Position numbers and translations under genes: made by a program. A DNA stretch of 64,000 nucleotides from Bermanella sp036960565 (GTDB lineage Bacteria; Pseudomonadota; Gammaproteobacteria; Pseudomonadales; Oceanobacteraceae). The stretch is from positions 1 to 64,000 of the forward strand of contig JBALXQ010000009.1 in the NCBI GenBank assembly GCA_036960565.1, in the 5' to 3' direction. The notes below the pieces were generated by a model that saw nothing but the letters and a program-made list of their open reading frames with translations, was not told the origin of the DNA and ran no database searches. Shown here in pieces: positions 9,067-17,573 of the stretch. Each line of letters begins with the position of its first letter. The stretch's first letter is position 1.

Positions 9067-9690
9067 ATGGCGGGCAAACTGTATTACATTCACGACCCAA
9101 TGTGCAGCTGGTGCTGGGGCTACCGCCCGGTATGGGATGCGTTACAGGCGAGTTTGCCTTCTTCAGTAAAGGTTGAATATGTGGCAGGTGGTTTAGCGCC
9201 CGATTCCAATGAGCCTATGCCAATGGAGTTGCAGGCCACCATTCAGGGTCATTGGCGAAATATTGAGTCTAAGCTGGGCACTGAATTCAATTTTGATTTT
9301 TGGGCAAACAACAAGCCCCGTCGTTCCACGTATATGGCTTGCCGCGCAGCCATAGCAGCTTATGCCCAGGGCTGCCAAGTGGAGATGATTCATGCTATTC
9401 AGCAAGGTTACTATTTAAGGGCGCTAAACCCGTCCGATGACGATGTACTTATTCAGTTGGCGGCAGAGCTTAGCGCGTCAGAGTGCTCTTTAGACGTGGC
9501 TCGTTTTGGTGCTGATCTAGTGTCTAGCGCCACTCAAACTGAATTAGAAAGGCAAATACGGCTTGCCCGCCGATTGCCTATACAAGGGTTCCCTTCCTTG
9601 GTACTCGAGTGGGAAGGAGGTCTCCAACCTATCGAGATTAACTATATGAACTCCAGTGAGGCACTGTCCGAAATTAAGAAGCTACTTTAG
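9067..9690 (+). CDS. DsbA-family (FrnE-like) thiol oxidoreductase
   Basis: A 207-residue protein beginning KLYYIHDPMCSWCWGYRP, with the thioredoxin-fold active site C13-S-W-C16 and a cis-proline segment near the end (IQGFPSLVLEW). There is no signal peptide, which fits the cytoplasmic FrnE-like branch rather than periplasmic DsbA. The ATG at 9067 is preceded by AAGGTG. A small hairpin (AAGAAGCTA/TAGCTTCTT, 9676-9696) covers the stop codon. Its partner and substrate are unknown. Confidence 0.8.
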   Translation: MAGKLYYIHDPMCSWCWGYRPVWDALQASLPSSVKVEYVAGGLAPDSNEPMPMELQATIQGHWRNIESKLGTEFNFDFWANNKPRRSTYMACRAAIAAYAQGCQVEMIHAIQQGYYLRALNPSDDDVLIQLAAELSASECSLDVARFGADLVSSATQTELERQIRLARRLPIQGFPSLVLEWEGGLQPIEINYMNSSEALSEIKKLL

Positions 9691-9738
9691 CTTCTTAAAG
9701 TAAAGTTGTTAGGAGTAGGGGGTAATTGAAGTAGGGGG

Positions 9739-10053
9739 TTATTCGATTCTAAACGGATCCAGTTCCACCTGGAGGATACTACTGCCCAAGGTTTCAATTC
9801 TACCGTCATAGCGTTGTTCACCGGTGGAGGTGAATTCGAACGAAAAGCAGCGTCTAATTTTCCAATTACCTTTGCTGTTCTTGCTTAGGCCCATATTGCT
9901 TAAGCGAATATTGTCATCTAACAGTTGTATGTCGTGCTCATTACAGTATTTTTTGGCATAGCCATAAGCCCACTGCATGATGCCGCGCTCAATCCACCAA
10001 ACCCAGCCTAGCAAGGCTAAAAACAACACCCAAAATAAATCGTAAATTTGCAT
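9739..10053 (-). CDS. DUF3301 family small membrane-anchored protein
   Basis: A 104-residue protein with one N-terminal transmembrane helix (LFWVLFLALLGWVWWIERG), then a soluble part with the DUF3301 pattern: AxxYCxxxDIQLLDDNI, a polar middle, RRCFSFEFTSTGEQRYDGRI. The function of the family is unknown. It is transcribed away from metH and converges on the DsbA-family gene. Confidence 0.75.
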   Translation of the reverse strand: MQIYDLFWVLFLALLGWVWWIERGIMQWAYGYAKKYCNEHDIQLLDDNIRLSNMGLSKNSKGNWKIRRCFSFEFTSTGEQRYDGRIETLGSSILQVELDPFRIE

Positions 10054-10207
10054 TTATCGCACTCAAATTAGCTTTGGGCTTCACTTTACCCAAATTTTAG
10101 AAGGTTACAAACCCATTCATAACTATTTCAATATATTTTGAAATAGGATGAGTGTCATTCATGTTGGGCTTGAGGCTATCTCACTATCTGTGTACGGGCT
10201 ATTTAAG

Positions 10208-10213
10208 TATAAT
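10208..10213 (+). promoter_or_regulatory. -10 element of the metH operon
   Basis: A perfect TATAAT lies 32 bp before the ATG at 10245, with a C/G-rich stretch just after it. The -35 region (around 10185-10190) is weak. This placement supports starting the first metH gene at 10245 rather than at an ATG-less extension beginning at 10152. No cobalamin or SAM riboswitch was seen. Confidence 0.5.
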
Positions 10214-10244
10214 CCGCGCCAATTACCGTTCACTGGATACAAAA

Positions 10245-11270
10245 ATGAACCGCTCGGTTGTAGAAGAGTTAAATAGCACGCTTGCTAAGCGCATCATGGT
10301 ACTTGATGGTGCCATGGGTACCTCTATTCAGCAGTATCCTTTGGAAGAAGCCGATTTTCGTAAAGGCCACTTTGAAGATCATCCTAGCCCACTAAAAGGC
10401 AATAACGATTTATTGTCTCTTACTCGCCCTGAAGTGATTGAAGAGATTCACGATTCCTACTTTGCTATAGGAGCCGATTTCGCCTGTACCAATGCTTTTA
10501 GTGGAACGACGATCGCTCAAGCTGATTACGGGCTAGAAGACGCTGTTTATAAGATTAACTATGAGTCGGCTCAGTGCGCGCGTCGCAGTGCCGATAACTG
10601 GACTAAAAAAACGCCAGATCAGCGCCGCTATGTCGTGGGCTGCCTTGGGCCGACCAACCGAACGGCTTCTATGTCTCCTGATGTAAATGATCCCGGCATG
10701 CGGATGGTAACCTTTGATGAATTGGTCGCCGCTTATTTTCAGGCAGCCAATGCGCTCATGGATGGTGGCTCAGACATCATCATGATTGAAACAGTATTTG
10801 ATACGTTAAATGCTAAGGCCGCTTTGTTTGCGGTACTTAAAATGAAGCAAGAGCGTAATTTAGACACGCCTATCATGATATCTGGCACCATAACTGATGC
10901 CAGTGGCCGTACTTTGTCGGGCCAAACACCCGAAGCGTTTTGGGTATCCTTGATGCACGGTAATCTATTTAGCATTGGTTTGAATTGTGCGCTGGGCGCC
11001 GATGATATGTTGCCGCACATTAAAGCCTTGGATAAAAACGCTACCTGCATGATTTCTGCGCACCCTAACGCAGGCCTGCCTAATGAGTTTGGTGAATATG
11101 ATCAAACCCCAAGTGAGATGGCTGAGCAAGTTCGCCCATTCCTATCTGAAGGGCACGTGAATGTGATCGGCGGTTGCTGTGGCACCACTCCTGAGCACAT
11201 TAGTGAGCTTAAAAAACTGGCCGACCAGTACAAGCCAAGAGCCAACCCACAAGCCGGAGCGACGTCATGA
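10245..11270 (+). CDS. metH: methionine synthase, homocysteine-binding subunit (split MetH, part 1)
   Basis: 341 residues from the ATG at 10245 (MNRSVVEELNSTLAKRIMVL). This is the N-terminal zinc/homocysteine domain of cobalamin-dependent methionine synthase: DGAMGTSIQ at the start of the barrel, and the three zinc-binding cysteines in GLNCALGADDM and GGCCGTTPEHI. The partner gene, starting in the ATGA overlap at 11267, encodes the rest. Together they total 1240 residues, close to the ~1227 of the single-chain enzyme. The stop is genuine: it falls in the natural linker and is directly coupled to an ATG, so this is a gene split and not a sequencing frameshift. Confidence 0.9.
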   Translation: MNRSVVEELNSTLAKRIMVLDGAMGTSIQQYPLEEADFRKGHFEDHPSPLKGNNDLLSLTRPEVIEEIHDSYFAIGADFACTNAFSGTTIAQADYGLEDAVYKINYESAQCARRSADNWTKKTPDQRRYVVGCLGPTNRTASMSPDVNDPGMRMVTFDELVAAYFQAANALMDGGSDIIMIETVFDTLNAKAALFAVLKMKQERNLDTPIMISGTITDASGRTLSGQTPEAFWVSLMHGNLFSIGLNCALGADDMLPHIKALDKNATCMISAHPNAGLPNEFGEYDQTPSEMAEQVRPFLSEGHVNVIGGCCGTTPEHISELKKLADQYKPRANPQAGATS

Positions 11271-13966
11271 GTATTAAGAAAGTTCCTGACATGGTGCTAA
11301 GCGGCCTAGAGAAATTAGTGGTTAATAACACTACTGGTTTTATTAATGTGGGTGAGCGTTCAAACGTTACCGGTTCTCGTAAATTTTCACGCTTAATTCA
11401 AGAAGAAGATTACGAAGCAGCGGTTGATATTGCTCGTGTTCAAGTTGAAGACGGCGCGCAGATTATTGATGTGAACATGGATGATGCCATGTTAGATGGC
11501 AAGGCTGCCATGAAGCGTTATTTAAATCTGCTGGCGGCTGAGCCTGATATTGTACGTGTGCCTTTTATGATCGACTCCTCTAAATGGGAGATCATTGAAG
11601 AAGGTCTTAAGTGTGTACAGGGTAAGGCCATTGTTAACTCTATTTCTTTGAAAGAAGGGGAAGAAAAATTCATTGAGCAGGCCCGTATCATTAATATGTA
11701 TGGCGCTGCCGCAGTGGTGATGGCGTTTGATGAAAAAGGTCAGGCCGATACCTATCAGCGTCGTATTGATATTTGTCAGCGCTCGTACGATGTGCTGGTA
11801 GACAAGGTAGGTTTTGCGCCACAAGATATCGTGTTTGATCCCAATATTTTCCCAGTAGCCACCGGCATAGAAGATCACGATAACTATTGTGTAGACTTTT
11901 TTGCGGCTACAAAATGGATTAAGGCCAACCTACCTGGGGCAAAGGTCTCTGGTGGTGTATCTAACATGTCATTCTCGTTCCGTGGCAATGACATCGTGCG
12001 TGAAGCCATGCACTCAGTGTTTTTGTATTACGCCATTAAAGATGGCATGGATATGGGTATTGTAAATGCGGGCATGTTGACCATTTACGATGACATCCCT
12101 AAAGATCTTTTAGAATGTGTTGAAGACGTTGTATTGAATCGCCGCCCTGATGGAGCAGAGCGTCTGGTTGATTTTGCCGAGTCATTAAAAGGCCAGTCAA
12201 TAGAACAAAAAGAAAGCGATAAATTAAAATGGCGTGAAGGATCATTACAAGAGCGCATTACCCATGCACTTGTAAAAGGCATTACCGAATTTATAGAAGA
12301 CGATGCCGAAGAAGCCCGCCAGGTGGCTGACAAACCGATTGAGGTGATTGAAAATAACCTCATGATCGGCATGAACGTGGTAGGGGATTTATTTGGCGCC
12401 GGTAAAATGTTTTTGCCGCAAGTGGTAAAAAGCGCACGTGTAATGAAAAAAGCAGTTGCCTACTTACTGCCTTATATTGAAGAAGAAAAGCGACGCACCG
12501 GTAATACCAGTACCAATAATGGTGTCATTATCATGGCCACAGTGAAAGGTGATGTTCACGATATTGGTAAAAACATCGTGGGGGTTGTGTTGTCATGCAA
12601 CAACTACGAAGTAATTGATTTAGGTGTGATGGTGCCCCCAGAAGATATTCTAGATGCAGCCGTTAAACATAATGCCGACATCATTGGTTTGTCTGGGTTA
12701 ATTACTCCGTCACTTGATGAGATGGTGACCATTGCTGAAATGATGACCCAGCGTGGCATGACGCAGCCACTGTTAATTGGCGGCGCGACCACTTCAAAAG
12801 TGCATACCGCGGTTAAGATTGAAGAAAAATATAATGGTGTGACGGTACATGTATTGGATGCGTCTAAATCAGTGCCGGTGGCGACTGCCTTGTTGTCTGA
12901 TAAAAAAGAAAAATTCGTAAGTGATTTGCGCCAAGAATACATAGATGTGCGTGAGAAAAATGCACGTAAACGTGGTAAGAAAAGCTTTTCAAGTTTAAAT
13001 GTGGTTCGTGCTAACGGTGCGGATATGAAGTGGCCAGCTTACCAGCCGGTGACGCCGACTTTCATTGGTAATAAAGTTTTTCGTGATTATCCATTGGATA
13101 AGATTCGTGAAAATTTTGACTGGACACCTTTCTTTATTACGTGGGAATTACACGGTAAATATCCAGGGATATTAACCGATGACGTGGTGGGTGAAGAAGC
13201 GTCAAGCTTGTATAAAGACGCTTTGGCAATGCTTGATAAGATAATCGATGAAAAATTATTGTCTTGTAACAGTGTCATTGGCTTTTACCCAGCGGCCGGT
13301 ATAGAAGGGGACAGTACTGAACTTTATAGTGATGAGTCTCGTGACGAAGTAACCGCAACACTGCATCACTTGCGCCAGCAAACGCAGCGCCCTAGTGATC
13401 GTGCCTATCGTTCTTTGGCTGACTTTGTGGCGCCTAAAGATTCAACTGTAAATGATTACATGGGCGGCTTTGTAGTGACGTGCCACGGCGCCGAGGCGCT
13501 TGCCAAGCAATACGAGGATAAGCTAGACGATTACAGTGCTATCTTGGTTAAAGCATTGGCCGACCGTTTTGCTGAAGCCTTTGCAGAGGTGATGCATAAA
13601 GAAGTGCGTAAAATCCACTGGGGTTATGCTAATGATGAAAACCTTGAAAACAGCGATTTAATTTCAGAAAAATATCAGGGCATTCGTCCTGCACCTGGCT
13701 ATCCTGCTTGCCCTGAGCACAGTGAGAAAGCGAGCTTGTTTAGTCTGCTAGATGCTAAGAATGAAATTGGTTGCGAACTGACTGATAGCTTTGCCATGTA
13801 TCCAGCCTCTTCAGTCAGTGGCTGGTATTTTGCTCACCCGGAATCACGTTATTTTGCTTTAGGTAAAATCAATAAAGATCAGGTAGAAGATTATGCACAG
13901 CGTAAAAACTGGGATATGACTACCGCTCAGCGTTGGTTGCGCCCAGCGTTGGGTTATGAAGAGTAA
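11267..13966 (+). CDS. metH: methionine synthase, folate/cobalamin/activation subunit (split MetH, part 2)
   Basis: 899 residues containing, in order, the methyltetrahydrofolate (pterin-binding) barrel (~20-280; FINVGERSNVTGS, MIDSSKWEI), the cobalamin cap and binding domains (~310-570; the axial ligand motif D-V-H-D-I-G in VKGDVHDIGKNIVG) and the AdoMet-dependent reactivation domain (~580-899; RPAPGYPACPEH). It transfers the folate methyl group through cobalamin to homocysteine held by the separate subunit encoded just upstream. The ATG overlaps the previous stop (ATGA), so translation is coupled and the subunits should be made in equal amounts. A strong terminator follows. Confidence 0.93.
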   Translation: MSIKKVPDMVLSGLEKLVVNNTTGFINVGERSNVTGSRKFSRLIQEEDYEAAVDIARVQVEDGAQIIDVNMDDAMLDGKAAMKRYLNLLAAEPDIVRVPFMIDSSKWEIIEEGLKCVQGKAIVNSISLKEGEEKFIEQARIINMYGAAAVVMAFDEKGQADTYQRRIDICQRSYDVLVDKVGFAPQDIVFDPNIFPVATGIEDHDNYCVDFFAATKWIKANLPGAKVSGGVSNMSFSFRGNDIVREAMHSVFLYYAIKDGMDMGIVNAGMLTIYDDIPKDLLECVEDVVLNRRPDGAERLVDFAESLKGQSIEQKESDKLKWREGSLQERITHALVKGITEFIEDDAEEARQVADKPIEVIENNLMIGMNVVGDLFGAGKMFLPQVVKSARVMKKAVAYLLPYIEEEKRRTGNTSTNNGVIIMATVKGDVHDIGKNIVGVVLSCNNYEVIDLGVMVPPEDILDAAVKHNADIIGLSGLITPSLDEMVTIAEMMTQRGMTQPLLIGGATTSKVHTAVKIEEKYNGVTVHVLDASKSVPVATALLSDKKEKFVSDLRQEYIDVREKNARKRGKKSFSSLNVVRANGADMKWPAYQPVTPTFIGNKVFRDYPLDKIRENFDWTPFFITWELHGKYPGILTDDVVGEEASSLYKDALAMLDKIIDEKLLSCNSVIGFYPAAGIEGDSTELYSDESRDEVTATLHHLRQQTQRPSDRAYRSLADFVAPKDSTVNDYMGGFVVTCHGAEALAKQYEDKLDDYSAILVKALADRFAEAFAEVMHKEVRKIHWGYANDENLENSDLISEKYQGIRPAPGYPACPEHSEKASLFSLLDAKNEIGCELTDSFAMYPASSVSGWYFAHPESRYFALGKINKDQVEDYAQRKNWDMTTAQRWLRPALGYEE

Positions 13967-14004
13967 GTCTTAGCTGGAGGCTTGTCGGTCTTAAAGAAAG
14001 AAAT

Positions 14005-14032
14005 AAAAAACGCTACCTAGGTAGCGTTTTTT
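14005..14032 (+). terminator. rho-independent terminator after metH
   Basis: The hairpin AAAAAACGCTACCT/AGGTAGCGTTTTTT is a perfect palindrome ending in a T-run. It should work in both directions, ending both metH (+) and the small PstS-like gene transcription unit (-). Confidence 0.9.
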
Positions 14033-14069
14033 GTTTCAGGGTTTAAGAGCTTTAACTCTGAAAGCTTAC

Positions 14070-14489
14070 CTAGAATTTACCAACCACCTTCACGGACCCA
14101 TTGGCAGTGCCTGCGGGTACAAAGCCAATTAGACTTGGGTTGGTGGCAATCAACTCTAGCAGTTGCCCGGCACTTTCCAGCTGTCTTGGTGGGGTGCCTT
14201 TTCCGGTAAAGACCATCTTGGCCCAATAAGCTTTGAGTTGCTTAGGGGTTTTGGATAAAACGCTTTTGGTAAAGTCAGCGCTCTCGGAACTGCCTTCTTT
14301 TAAGCTTACCGGTACTGCCTCGCCACCACCGGGGAAGGCTCGGGTTTTGCCTAAAAATATGCGTTTAATGGAATCTTTATCCATTGAGGCCGCGTTTGAT
14401 GGGTGAACGATCACCTCTACTTCGGCCAGGGCCAATCCCGGAGCAATTATGCTGGAGGCCAGAAGTAATGAGCTAAATAGTTTATTCAT
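14070..14489 (-). CDS. small periplasmic PstS-like substrate-binding protein
   Basis: 139 residues with a signal peptide (MNKLFSSLLLASSIIAPGLA, cleavage after ALA). The mature part matches one lobe of the phosphate-binding PBP-like domain: VIVHPSNAASMDKDSIKRIF, FLGKTRAFPGG, ESADFTKSVLSKTPKQLKAYW, IATNPSLIGFVP. It is less than half the length of true PstS, and there are no permease or ATPase genes nearby, so transport by a normal Pst system is unlikely. It is expressed with the porin gene 12 bp upstream and probably acts with it. Confidence 0.75.
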   Translation of the reverse strand: MNKLFSSLLLASSIIAPGLALAEVEVIVHPSNAASMDKDSIKRIFLGKTRAFPGGGEAVPVSLKEGSSESADFTKSVLSKTPKQLKAYWAKMVFTGKGTPPRQLESAGQLLELIATNPSLIGFVPAGTANGSVKVVGKF

Positions 14490-14500
14490 GGTTTATCCTC

Positions 14501-15652
14501 CTAAAACATAGTTTCTATGGCGACTTTAAGTATTAAGGCTGTTTTTTCAACCTGGCCGGTAGGTGCAGATGTGACTGGGTCAAGCCCATGTTTATCTTCT
14601 GTGTAGGAGGTGATATCTACCTTTAGTGCAGAACTTACACCTATGTCTTTACGAGCCCCTATAGTAATGGCTGAGGCATCACCGTCAGTACCCACGCCAT
14701 TAGCAAATGGTTGAAATGCGCCCCCCCCAGCGGAATATGTTTGTGCTTTGTCTTCGCCAAACTCATAAGTTACGTGATAAGTATAGTCATCCATGTTGTA
14801 GACAGCCCCCACATAACCCCCTGAGGATTCTTCAGTTATGATTGAATCCTGCACGGTCACTATCTTGTATTCAGTTATTACGGCTAGGTCACCAAATGTG
14901 CCTTTGTAACCCATGCCTACGAACTGGCCTAGGTCGCCATTCGCTAATACGTCATTTGCAGCGATGCCAGCTCCGGCAGCGACTGTGGCCGCGGCAGTAA
15001 TGCCAGCTGAATTAAAATAGACATCAGCCTGGGCGTAAACCGCATTAAATTCATGGTCTCCCATAGTTGCCGACCAATTGATGGTGACGAAATTTCGAAG
15101 GTCAAAAGGGGTTACACGTTCAATGTCGTTGCTCTGGTAACGGCCTACAACCATATTAATAGATTGCTCAAGGGCGCCGGTTTCAAAATTAAACTGGTAG
15201 CCTATGCCATCCACGTTATTAAAGGTTCCGGAATACATGATTTGCGGTGGCGTGATCCAGTGGTAGGCATAGCCTACGTCTAGATAATCGGAGTATTTAT
15301 AGAGAGGTGTGCGGATTTTACCTACCTTTAGTTTTCCAGAGTCCCCAATATTGAAATCAAAATAGGCCCAGTCGTACTTCATAACGTAGCCGTCATCACT
15401 GTCGCCTCTAGCCATGGCTTGGCCCACAAAGCGCAAGCCTTTATCAAGGTTGGCGGTCCATTGTAATGCCACTTTTGAATCTTGTAGGTTGTTTACCGTG
15501 TCATTGTTGTAGCCTGTTACTGGGTTACCGTCATCTTCTAAATCAATTCCATTGACGATTGAGGCAAAGCCATTGAATTGAATGTCAGCAGCCATAGCTG
15601 AAGACATAAAAAATAGACACAAGCAAAGTGTCGTTATGAGTCTCATGGGCAT
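14501..15652 (-). CDS. outer-membrane porin
   Basis: 383 residues from the ATG at 15652, which has AGGAG seven bases upstream; an ATG two codons earlier overlaps that ribosome site and is less likely. A signal peptide (MPMRLITTLCLCLFFMSSAMA-A) is followed by alternating beta-strand patterns throughout and a terminal aromatic residue (ALILKVAIETMF), the classic signal for outer-membrane barrel insertion. Segments such as LRFVGQAMARGD, KLKVGKIRTPLYKYSDYLDV and FVTINWSATMGDHEF resemble general porins of marine gammaproteobacteria. The substrate is unknown; the adjacent PstS-like gene hints at an anion. Confidence 0.75.
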   Translation of the reverse strand: MPMRLITTLCLCLFFMSSAMAADIQFNGFASIVNGIDLEDDGNPVTGYNNDTVNNLQDSKVALQWTANLDKGLRFVGQAMARGDSDDGYVMKYDWAYFDFNIGDSGKLKVGKIRTPLYKYSDYLDVGYAYHWITPPQIMYSGTFNNVDGIGYQFNFETGALEQSINMVVGRYQSNDIERVTPFDLRNFVTINWSATMGDHEFNAVYAQADVYFNSAGITAAATVAAGAGIAANDVLANGDLGQFVGMGYKGTFGDLAVITEYKIVTVQDSIITEESSGGYVGAVYNMDDYTYHVTYEFGEDKAQTYSAGGGAFQPFANGVGTDGDASAITIGARKDIGVSSALKVDITSYTEDKHGLDPVTSAPTGQVEKTALILKVAIETMF

Positions 15653-15817
15653 AGTCATTCTCCTGAATTGGCCTAATGTTAAGTTAAGACAGGTAATGAA
15701 GGTTGCGCAAATTTTGAACAGGTTTAGTGATTTTAAAAAGGTTGAGGATTAAAGTGTAGGAATGGCAAGTGAGAGTGCGTTGGTGAAGGAAGGTTTAATC
15801 AATTGGCCATTAAAGGG

Positions 15818-16141
15818 CTAGCTTTCGTCTGACCAAACCCATCGTAAAACTTCGCCAAAATCATCATACACTGGCATTTTCTTTTTTTGCTTGGGGCGAG
15901 GAGTGTGGACGGGTTTTTTAGGTTTTTTGTTGCGAGCGTCCATTTTGCTAAGGACGTTTCGAGCGTCGGTTCGAGTGCCTACTTTTTCATTGAAAAGTAC
16001 AGGCAACATCGCTTTCGTAGGGTTTTCAAAGCCGCTCTCGCCTTGCTCTACTTGTAAGACCTCACCACCCTTAGCAAGGTATTTCTCCATCTCCTTGTCT
16101 AATGCTGCACGCTTTTGCGCTTTGGTGGTGATATGTCTCAC
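15818..16141 (-). CDS. small basic protein with a SutA-like motif
   Basis: 107 residues starting at GTG, two bases after the hisI stop codon, so it is probably co-transcribed with hisI. The N-terminal helix (AALDKEMEKYLAKGGEVLQV) resembles the AMEEFLARGGKVQEI segment of the RNA-polymerase-associated regulator SutA of Pseudomonas; the rest is a Lys/Pro-rich linker (KKPKKPVHTPRPKQKKK) and a short acidic aromatic tail. The similarity is one short segment only, so a role in transcription is a guess. Confidence 0.5.
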   Translation of the reverse strand: MRHITTKAQKRAALDKEMEKYLAKGGEVLQVEQGESGFENPTKAMLPVLFNEKVGTRTDARNVLSKMDARNKKPKKPVHTPRPKQKKKMPVYDDFGEVLRWVWSDES

Positions 16142-16143
16142 AT

Positions 16144-16584
16144 TTAGCTCTTTGAGTATAATTGATTAGGGTCTTGGATGGGGTTGCTCGAAATAGTGAG
16201 CCCCGACGGTTGTATCTCATTGTAGAAGCAATCCCGCCGACCGGTATGACAGGCTGCGCCGAGCTGTTCAACTTTTAGAAGTAGGGTATCACCGTCACAA
16301 TCGGTACTCATAGATACGAGCTTTTGTTGGTTGCCAGAGCTCTCGCCCTTTCGCCAGTAGCTATTGCGTGAACGAGACCAATAGCAAACTTGCTGGGTTT
16401 TTAGGGTTTCCTCTATGGAGGCCCTGTTCATCCATGCCATCATCAATACTTCGCCGGTGTCGTGTTGCTGAGCAATGGCGGGAATTAGCCCGGCTTCATT
16501 AAACTTAAGCGCCGACAAGGCTTCGTCTAGAGATGTTTGGCTGCCTTTCTTGTGGCTCTCTAGATCTTTGTAAAGATTACTCAT
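16144..16584 (-). CDS. hisI: phosphoribosyl-AMP cyclohydrolase
   Basis: 146 residues from the ATG at 16584, whose ATGAGTAA overlaps the stop of the upstream gene. It carries the HisI core: VLMMAWMNRASIEETL, YWSRSRNSYWRKGESSGN, and the metal-binding cysteines and aspartates in TDCDGDTLLLKV and AACHTGRRDCFY. It opens the ring of phosphoribosyl-AMP in histidine synthesis using zinc and magnesium. It is away from any other his gene and has no HisE fusion. Its company, folE2 plus a pterin synthase, recalls zinc-starvation clusters of pseudomonads, where extra copies of HisI occur; whether this is the only copy cannot be judged here. Confidence 0.88.
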   Translation of the reverse strand: MSNLYKDLESHKKGSQTSLDEALSALKFNEAGLIPAIAQQHDTGEVLMMAWMNRASIEETLKTQQVCYWSRSRNSYWRKGESSGNQQKLVSMSTDCDGDTLLLKVEQLGAACHTGRRDCFYNEIQPSGLTISSNPIQDPNQLYSKS

Positions 16585-17431
16585 ACGTAGCAATTGCCCC
16601 TTTCCCTACGCCTTCAAATGCTTTTACAGTTACGCTGTGGCCAGATTCCAGTAAAACTTTGGCAATGTGATTGGCAATCTGCTCTACCGTAGTATCTGTT
16701 TTAAGGTCGTAACAGGCCTTGCTTGGCAAGGTTAGGCTGAATGCCCCTTGAGGAGCTGTATAGCGATAATGCTTATGTAAAACGCCTTCAATGGTGGGCT
16801 CGTTGTGCAAGTCTTCACTGCTGCCTACGTAGATGTCTTTCCAGCTCTTAGCCCAGTTTTTCTCAAGCTCAGGCTGGCGAGCGCCATCAATAAAGATTTC
16901 AATTTTGCTGCGGTGCCCGTGAGCGATGCGTTGGCAATTGCCATCGTGCTTTTTAAGGCCATGGCTGTAGTGGTAATAAGCGCCACCAATCAGTTCTGTG
17001 TTAAGGGTTACCTTAAGATCGATGATATCCCCAGGGATAGTGTTTTGTAACTTTTTGGCAAGCCAAATTGAAACCGTAGCTGGGGTGATTTCTGTTGCGT
17101 CTATAAGGCAGAACGCCTCTTCAGGGGCACTGCATATAAACTCACCACCCAAAGGATGAGGGAATTTAACGGTCATCAATTCCTTGTGCTGGCTAATTTC
17201 AATGCCTGGCATCTTAGTTGGGACGACTAGCCTGTGGTCTATATATTCATCAAGCCAGTTTTTAACATTACGTTTTACAATGCCAAAGTCGCAGATCATG
17301 CTTTGATCATCTAGGTTGCCGGTCAGCATAAGGCCAGCCAGCCAGGATTCTCCCACTAAACCTCGATTGAGATCGAGAAGGGATACGTCCACATTATTTA
17401 AATTTTCAACAAACAGTTTCACCCGGTGCAC
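16577..17431 (-). CDS. double-length 6-carboxytetrahydropterin synthase-like protein
   Basis: 284 residues from a GTG start, about twice the length of QueD. The N-terminal half has the conserved ICDFGIVKRNVKNWLDEYIDHRLVVP segment of the fold in two quotable parts (ICDFGIVKRNVKNWLDEY, IDHRLVV) but no catalytic Cys or zinc triad. The C-terminal half has the likely site: HYSHG, C-Q-R-I-A-H-G-H, and the closing ...FEGVGKGA. The Cys-to-HGH spacing is CxxxxHGH, between the CxxxHGH of QueD and the CxxxxxHGH of PTPS. It would act on dihydroneopterin triphosphate, the product of folE2 next door, leading to queuosine or another pterin. Confidence 0.75.
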   Translation of the reverse strand: MHRVKLFVENLNNVDVSLLDLNRGLVGESWLAGLMLTGNLDDQSMICDFGIVKRNVKNWLDEYIDHRLVVPTKMPGIEISQHKELMTVKFPHPLGGEFICSAPEEAFCLIDATEITPATVSIWLAKKLQNTIPGDIIDLKVTLNTELIGGAYYHYSHGLKKHDGNCQRIAHGHRSKIEIFIDGARQPELEKNWAKSWKDIYVGSSEDLHNEPTIEGVLHKHYRYTAPQGAFSLTLPSKACYDLKTDTTVEQIANHIAKVLLESGHSVTVKAFEGVGKGAIATYE

Positions 17432-17470
17432 TCGTATAAAAGGATTGTCAGTAACTAGTCATTGTAGATG

Positions 17471-17484
17471 GCTTTTAAAAGCCA
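17471..17484. repeat. 14-bp palindrome upstream of the pterin synthase gene
   Basis: GGCTTTTAAAAGCC is a perfect palindrome about 40 bp before the GTG start at 17431. It could be a regulator site. It does not match the Zur consensus that might be expected for this gene set. Confidence 0.3.
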
Positions 17485-17519
17485 AGACAGGGTTTTAAGC
17501 AGCTTAGGAATCTGCAGTG

Positions 17520-17547
17520 GGCTGCTTAGTAGAAACAAAGCAGCCCT
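17520..17547 (-). terminator. hairpin between folE2 and the pterin synthase gene
   Basis: GGGCTGCTT and AAGCAGCCC form a 9-bp G+C-rich stem just after the folE2 stop. There is no U-run, so it may slow transcription or protect a transcript end rather than terminate fully. Confidence 0.4.
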
Positions 17548-17573
17548 GTGGCCCAAAGGGACCAGTTTACGCT

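Noticed and set aside
10054..10244. Cobalamin or SAM riboswitch before metH
   Set aside because: No B12 box or S-box elements; the predicted leader is only about 25-30 bases long.
16144..16584. HisI zinc-independent variant
   Set aside because: All cysteines and aspartates of the metal sites are present, so nothing in the sequence suggests loss of metal need.
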